Positions 59,738-64,000 of a stretch of DNA of 64,000 nt are shown here, piece by piece (positions within the stretch are counted from its first letter, which is position 1; each line of letters opens with the position of its first letter). The notes under the pieces are model-generated. The model saw only the letters and a list, made by a program, of their open reading frames with translations. It ran no database searches and had not been told where the DNA came from. The stretch lies in the NCBI GenBank assembly GCA_020252645.1, contig JADCCN010000002.1, forward strand, positions 558,001 to 622,000, given 5' to 3'. This stretch comes from Methylobacterium sp. Lineage in GTDB: Bacteria > Pseudomonadota > Alphaproteobacteria > Rhizobiales > Beijerinckiaceae. A program made the position numbers and the translations under genes.

Positions 59738-59768
59738 TGAAAAAGGCCCGCCGGTGAGGGCGGGCCTT
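59738..59768 (-). terminator. Rho-independent terminator of carD
   Basis: AAGGCCCGCC and GGCGGGCCTT form a ten-base-pair stem with a six-base loop, followed on the minus strand by TTTTTC. It lies about 30 bases after the carD stop. Confidence 0.88.
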
Positions 59769-59796
59769 GAAGGCCTGCAGAAAGCGCCTGCGGAAA

Positions 59797-60375
59797 TCAG
59801 GCTGCTTCGTCGCTCGCATCGTCGTTGTCGGCATCGCTGGCATCCGCTCCGCGCGAGCGGCGCGGGCCCCTGGCGAGGCTCGTCTCGACGCGCTTCATCG
59901 CTTCCGTCTCGGTGGAGCCATCGACGGCGGCGATCTCGTCCACGAGGCGTGCCAGGGCGGTTTCGAAGAGCTGGCGCTCCGAATAGGACTGCTCCGGCTG
60001 GGCTTCGGAGCGATAGAGGTCGCGCACGACTTCGGCGACCGCGATGAGATCACCCGAATTGATCTTCGCCTCGTATTCCTGCGCGCGGCGGCTCCACATC
60101 GTGCGCTTGATGCGCGCGCGCCCGGTGAGAACGTCCAGCGCCTTGGAAAGATCCGGGGCTTCGGAAAGCTTGCGCATGCCCACGCTCGCGGCTTTTGCCA
60201 CCGGAACGCGCAGGGTCATCTTCTCCTTCGTGAAGCTCACCACGAACAATTCGAGCTTGAAGCCCGCGATTTCCTGCTCCTCGATCGCCGTCACCTGGCC
60301 CACGCCATGGGCCGGATAGACGATGAATTCACCCGGCTTGAACACATCCCGCTGCGTCGTCTTCTTGGTGCTCAT
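59797..60375 (-). CDS. carD: CarD-family transcriptional regulator
   Basis: A 192-residue protein with the RNA-polymerase-interaction Tudor-like domain (FKPGEFIVYPAHGVGQVTAI) and a helical DNA-binding C-terminal part with RTMWSRRAQEYEAKI, conserved from mycobacteria to Rhizobiales. CarD stabilises open complexes at rRNA and housekeeping promoters. The last 25 residues are an acidic tail. Single-gene transcript with its own terminator. Confidence 0.93.
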   Translation of the reverse strand: MSTKKTTQRDVFKPGEFIVYPAHGVGQVTAIEEQEIAGFKLELFVVSFTKEKMTLRVPVAKAASVGMRKLSEAPDLSKALDVLTGRARIKRTMWSRRAQEYEAKINSGDLIAVAEVVRDLYRSEAQPEQSYSERQLFETALARLVDEIAAVDGSTETEAMKRVETSLARGPRRSRGADASDADNDDASDEAA

Positions 60376-60629
60376 TTCATCCTCTTGTCGCCGCGCGCCG
60401 CTTTCGCGAGGGCGGGCGAGAGTGGCGTGCCTAGCGCACGCGAAACCAAAGACCGGCTCTAGACCAGAGGTCCTGAAGCCGAGGGCTCAACAGACCGAGC
60501 GGAGGCCGCGCCTCTTCATGAGACAGAAAAGCCGGACCGGGCGCGCAGAACACGCCGGAGCCGGATTAAACCGTTCAATGTGAAAGAAGTGGGCGCAAAG
60601 AGAATGCCACCGAATTCGACTGTTAATAA

Positions 60630-60658
60630 TTGATAGCACGAAAAACGGGGAAAATCAA
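60630..60658 (-). promoter_or_regulatory. Possible carD promoter
   Basis: Minus-strand TTGATT (60658-60653), 17-base spacer, TATCAA (60635-60630). It would give a leader of about 245 bases before carD. The surrounding 60376-60707 gap has no other recognisable feature. Confidence 0.4.
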
Positions 60659-60707
60659 AAGAAGCGGACCGCGCCGCGCCCCCTGTGAAGGCGAATGGTT
60701 AACAGCT

Positions 60708-61049
60708 TCAGTCGCCCTCGCCGGGCTTCGGCGAGAAATGCGCCTCGAATTTGCCGGGCTTGCCGTCCCATTGCTTCGCATCACCCGGCGCCTCGCGCTT
60801 GATGGTGATGTTGGGCCACTGGCTCGCATATTCGGAATTGAGCTTCAGCCAGTTCTCGAGGCCCGGCTCGGTATCGGGCTTGATGGCCTCCGCCGGGCAT
60901 TCCGGTTCACAAACGCCGCAATCGATGCACTCATCGGGATGGATCACGAGCATGTTCTCGCCCTCGTAGAAGCAATCCACCGGGCAGACTTCCACGCAAT
61001 CCATGTATTTGCACTTGATGCAATTTTCGGTGACGACATAGGTCATCAT
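60708..61049 (-). CDS. fdxA: Ferredoxin FdxA (7Fe type)
   Basis: A 113-residue ferredoxin, [20 protein letters not shown] style, with cysteines at 10, 13, 18, 22 and 41, 44, 47, 51 for a [3Fe-4S]/[4Fe-4S] pair, followed by a 60-residue C-terminal extension typical of alphaproteobacterial FdxA. Electron carrier in the cytoplasm. It starts MM; the second Met is a possible start. Confidence 0.94.
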   Translation of the reverse strand: MMTYVVTENCIKCKYMDCVEVCPVDCFYEGENMLVIHPDECIDCGVCEPECPAEAIKPDTEPGLENWLKLNSEYASQWPNITIKREAPGDAKQWDGKPGKFEAHFSPKPGEGD

Positions 61050-61176
61050 CGTTCTCCGTGAGGAACCGCGGGTTCAAGGCCCGGGGGGAACATTCGAGGC
61101 GCTTTCCGCTTCGCTAATGCCGAATGGCGTTCGGGGCAAGTGCCTGCCGATCAAAGCCAGCCCGCCAAAGCACGAT

Positions 61177-61512
61177 TCAGGCTTGGCCGACTTCCGTTCC
61201 CGGTTGCGCGCCATCGAGCCGGCTGTAGAGGGCAAGGCCATCCTCCGCCGCGCCGCGCCGCTCGGAAAAGGCTTCGACACGCACGATCCATGTGCGGCCG
61301 GGCAGCGCGAGAGTCAGGATGTCGCCGGGCTTTAACGAATAGCCGGGTTGCGTCACGCGCAGGGCATTCACCCGCGCATGGCCCTTGCGCACCAGCTCGG
61401 CCGCCGCTGAACGGGTGCGCAGGAAGCGCGCATGCCAGAGGAAAAGATCGATGCGCTGGCGCGCGGAACGGGTTGAGACCTGAGGTTCGGCCTTGTCCCG
61501 CCTTCTCGCCAT
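61177..61512 (-). CDS. RNA-binding S4 domain protein (Hsp15/HslR-like)
   Basis: A 111-residue basic protein with an S4 fold: RIDLFLWHARFLRTRSAAAE, then VRKGHARVNALRV and KPGDILTLALPGRTWIVRV. Hsp15-like proteins rescue stalled 50S subunits carrying nascent chains. The start is seven bases after the helicase gene, in an operon typical of Rhizobiales (helicase, S4, fdxA, carD). Confidence 0.9.
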   Translation of the reverse strand: MARRRDKAEPQVSTRSARQRIDLFLWHARFLRTRSAAAELVRKGHARVNALRVTQPGYSLKPGDILTLALPGRTWIVRVEAFSERRGAAEDGLALYSRLDGAQPGTEVGQA

Positions 61513-61518
61513 GCGGCC

Positions 61519-64000
61519 TCAATTCTTGCCTTCGAGCTGGGCCTTGAGGGCGGCGAGCTTTGCGAAAGGCGAATCCGGATCCGCCGCCTTCTCGCCCTTG
61601 CGGCCCGGCTGCGGTCCGCTGGTCGCGAAGACCCGATGCTCCGGCCCGCGCTCGCGGTTCTCGCGATCCTGGCGACCGGCCTTGTGGAAAGGCTTGCCGC
61701 CTCGCTCGCCCCGCTCGCCTCGATCGCCCTGCGGACGATCCTCGCGCTTGCCGAATTTCTCGAACGTCTCGCGCCGGTCGCGGCGCTGGTCATCGTGGCG
61801 GCGCGGCGCTTCGCCACTTCCGGTCGGCGCATTCTCTGCCGGACGCGGCTGCTCGCCGGGTTTCGGACCCCGCTTCCACGGCGGCGGGCCGCGACGCTGC
61901 TCGCCGCCGCGCTCGCCGGGCGCGCCCTCCGCCTGCCGTTCCGGCCGATTGCCGCGGTTCGGGCGGCGATCGCCGCGATGCTGCGCACGCTCGCTGCGGC
62001 CCATGCGCCAGACTTCGACCATGACCGGCTCGGCAGGAGCCGCCACTTCCGCAGCAGGCGCCTCAACGGTCTGGAATGCGGCCTCGGCCGCGACTTCCTC
62101 CGGCGCTTCCACCGGCGCTTCGGCAGGCGCTTCGGCTTCAACGGGAATGGCCTCCGGCTCGGAAGCGGGCGCAACGGCCTCCGTCGCTTCAGCCACCACC
62201 TCACCCCCGGCCGCAGTTTCCGCCGGCTTGAAGGGCTCCATCGGCGCAACCGCCGCGCGTTTGATCGGAACGGTGATCGCCGGACCCTGCCGCGTTTCAG
62301 AGCGATAGCCGAGCGCCTTCAGCACTTCGGCGAAATCGGCACCCGCAGCACCCACAAGCGAGGTCATTGCGCCGGTCACGACGAAGGCATCGCCATCGGC
62401 GGCCCCCGCCGGCGGTTCGCCCTCGGTCACGCCGGGGCGATAGGCAATCGCCGGGCGGATGAGATCCGCGAGGCGCTCGAGAATATCGATGCGGATGGCG
62501 CGCGGCCCGGCCACGCGATAACCCGCGATGCGATAAAGCTCGGCCGGGATCGCCGGATCGACCGGAATCGAGGTGCGGCCGGAATAGGCGAGATGGCTCA
62601 CTTCCTTCAGGCCGGAATCATCGCCGCCGGTGAAAAGCACGTGAAGCTGCGCCGCGAGGCTGCGCGGGCCGGGCTTCATCAGCACCGGCAGGAAGAGGTG
62701 ATGCGCACCAAAGCGCACGCCGAGCTTGCGGAGTTCGCCGCGCGCGTTCTGGTCCAGCGCGCGGACGTCATTCGAAACCGAATTGCGGTCGAGCACCCCG
62801 AGATTCTCGGCGAGCCGGAAGGCGATGCCGCGCGCGAGGCCGGTGGCGCCCTCACCGCTTTCCAGCGCGAAGAGCGGCCCCAGATGCTTCGCCACATGCG
62901 CCTTCAGCCAGAGGCCGAGGCGCGTTTCGGCCATCTCGCGATGGAGGCCTGCGAGTTCCTCGTCGGCCAGAAGCAGGAAACGCGGCTCCAGCGCCTTCGC
63001 ACCCGCCTGCAGCACCGCGATCGGCTCGCCGATGAAGCGGATGATGCCATCAAGGGATAAGGTAATCTGGTCATCATTCGCCGTGGAGAGCCGCGTCGCG
63101 CGCGCCTCGATCTCGCCGGCCAGCGCCTTGGAGGCGGCGGCGCGCAGGGCCTTCGCCTCCTGCCCCTCGGCATTCGGATCGGGCGTGAAGCGGAAACCGG
63201 CGAGGCGGCCGATATTCTGGCCCGCGACGATGACCTCTCCGGTCGGGCTCACGTCTGCTTCCATGATCGTATTCTCTTTCAAGCGCCGCATCAGAACCGA
63301 GGTGCGCCGATCCACGAATCGTTGCATCAACTTTTCGTGGAGCGCATCGGAAAGCCTGTCCTCTAGCGCGCGCGTCACGTTCTGCCAATGCGCTGGATCA
63401 GCGAGCCAGTCCGGCCGGTTCGCGCAATAGCTCCAGGTTCGCATGTAGGCGAGCCGCCCGGCCAGCGTGTCGATATCGCCATCGAGCCGGTCGCAGGCCC
63501 GGATCTCACGGGCGAACCAATCGTTGTCGATGGCCCCCTTCCGCATGATCGGCTCATAGAGCGAAACCACGAGATCTGCATGAATATTCGGCGAAACCTT
63601 GCGATAATCCGGCAATTGGCAGAGATCCCACAAGCGGCGCACGCCATCCCGCGTTGCGGCCAATGAGCGCACGCCCGGCCGGCCGCTGGCGATATCCAGC
63701 GTCACCTCATCCTCGGCCTTGCCCGCGCGAATGAGGTCGATTTGCGCAGAGTTGCGCGAAAGGCTCGCTTCAAGTTTTTCAAGCGAGGCGAAGTCGAGAA
63801 CGCCGTTTCGCCACCAGGCGAAGGGGAGGGGATCGAAGAGATGCTCCTCGATCGCCTCGACGAGTTCCTCCTCGAATGGCGCGCAGCGGCCCGTCGTGCC
63901 GAAAGTGCCATCCTCCTGCGCGCGGCCCGCGCGGCCTGCCACCTGTGCCATCTCGGCCGGCGTCAGGCGGCGATGTCTTTTCCCGTCGAATTTCCGGTCG
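61519..64000 (-). CDS. Suv3-like DEAD/DEAH RNA helicase, C-terminal part (runs off window)
   Basis: About 826 residues of a helicase whose N-terminus lies beyond 64000. The visible part starts with helicase motif VI area (EMAQVAGRAGRAQEDG), then the Suv3-type C-terminal region with PLPFAWWRNGVLDFASLEKL and a long helical body, and ends in a disordered tail rich in Ala/Glu then in Arg/Gly/Glu/Pro, likely RNA-binding. The conserved order with S4, fdxA and carD supports it. A role in RNA processing or decay is inferred. Confidence 0.88.
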   Translation of the reverse strand, partial: DRKFDGKRHRRLTPAEMAQVAGRAGRAQEDGTFGTTGRCAPFEEELVEAIEEHLFDPLPFAWWRNGVLDFASLEKLEASLSRNSAQIDLIRAGKAEDEVTLDIASGRPGVRSLAATRDGVRRLWDLCQLPDYRKVSPNIHADLVVSLYEPIMRKGAIDNDWFAREIRACDRLDGDIDTLAGRLAYMRTWSYCANRPDWLADPAHWQNVTRALEDRLSDALHEKLMQRFVDRRTSVLMRRLKENTIMEADVSPTGEVIVAGQNIGRLAGFRFTPDPNAEGQEAKALRAAASKALAGEIEARATRLSTANDDQITLSLDGIIRFIGEPIAVLQAGAKALEPRFLLLADEELAGLHREMAETRLGLWLKAHVAKHLGPLFALESGEGATGLARGIAFRLAENLGVLDRNSVSNDVRALDQNARGELRKLGVRFGAHHLFLPVLMKPGPRSLAAQLHVLFTGGDDSGLKEVSHLAYSGRTSIPVDPAIPAELYRIAGYRVAGPRAIRIDILERLADLIRPAIAYRPGVTEGEPPAGAADGDAFVVTGAMTSLVGAAGADFAEVLKALGYRSETRQGPAITVPIKRAAVAPMEPFKPAETAAGGEVVAEATEAVAPASEPEAIPVEAEAPAEAPVEAPEEVAAEAAFQTVEAPAAEVAAPAEPVMVEVWRMGRSERAQHRGDRRPNRGNRPERQAEGAPGERGGEQRRGPPPWKRGPKPGEQPRPAENAPTGSGEAPRRHDDQRRDRRETFEKFGKREDRPQGDRGERGERGGKPFHKAGRQDRENRERGPEHRVFATSGPQPGRKGEKAADPDSPFAKLAALKAQLEGKN

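Overview
The window is high-GC, densely packed bacterial chromosome. Gene content and order (rpsP-rimM-trmD near ffh; lysC/ptsP/prfA/prmC/DUF4167/clpB; CarD, FdxA, an RpoH2-type sigma factor, a CpdR-like regulator, NdvA, UgpBAEC) point to an alphaproteobacterium of the order Hyphomicrobiales (Rhizobiales). I cannot fix the genus. Almost everything is chromosomal core, so most calls rest on well-known families; starts were chosen by Shine-Dalgarno sequences, gene overlaps and family length.

Layout: 1-4.2 kb, minus-strand ffh / small unknown gene / rpsP / rimM / HAD phosphatase / trmD, with a promoter and structured leader before ffh. 4.3-6.3 kb, two exported proteins. 6.4-9.7 kb, dapF-mtaB-ftsY on plus, ending in a repeat cluster and an IS5-type transposase scrap. 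10.1-12.5 kb, ftsE-ftsX and a YdcF protein. 12.6-16.1 kb, zinc-ribbon protein, hpt, CpdR-like regulator, TspO, EamA. 16.2-26.5 kb, the clpB / DUF4167 / prmC / prfA / ptsP / lysC block, with a MOSC protein lying divergently beside clpB. 26.6-33.6 kb, ubiG, DUF1178, nitrilase, grxC, comF, a methyltransferase, an orphan Flp pilin, mutT, argJ and a parvulin. 33.9-36.8 kb, secA. 37.1-42.7 kb, L,D-transpeptidase, accA, xerD, aroK-aroB. 42.8-48.8 kb, NdvA, a MotA/MotB pair and a large MscS channel.

The most unusual part is 48.97-50.85 kb: a small gene for a nine-cysteine, glycine-rich peptide with a heptad-like repeat tail, divergent from a two-gene operon encoding a GRDP-like (WH...HH motif) protein and a type I secretion-like ABC membrane domain with no ATPase domain. 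The shared AT-rich control region carries a perfect 12+1+12 bp palindrome. This looks like an undescribed peptide production/export locus; the function is inferred.

50.85-55.8 kb is a ugpBAEC uptake operon with an embedded creatininase-family gene and a possible Pho box. A tRNA-Arg(CCU) follows, flanked by 90-bp tandem repeats that duplicate its 3' end. 56.3-64 kb holds a nuclease-like protein, an M48 protease, rpoH, carD, fdxA, an S4 protein and the C-terminal part of a Suv3-like helicase running off the window.

Two recurrent themes: modular palindromic repeats at about 9.7-9.9, 27.4-27.6 and 36.9-37.1 kb abut genes and supply their stop codons, and several convergent pairs are packed with stop codons touching (TGATCA).
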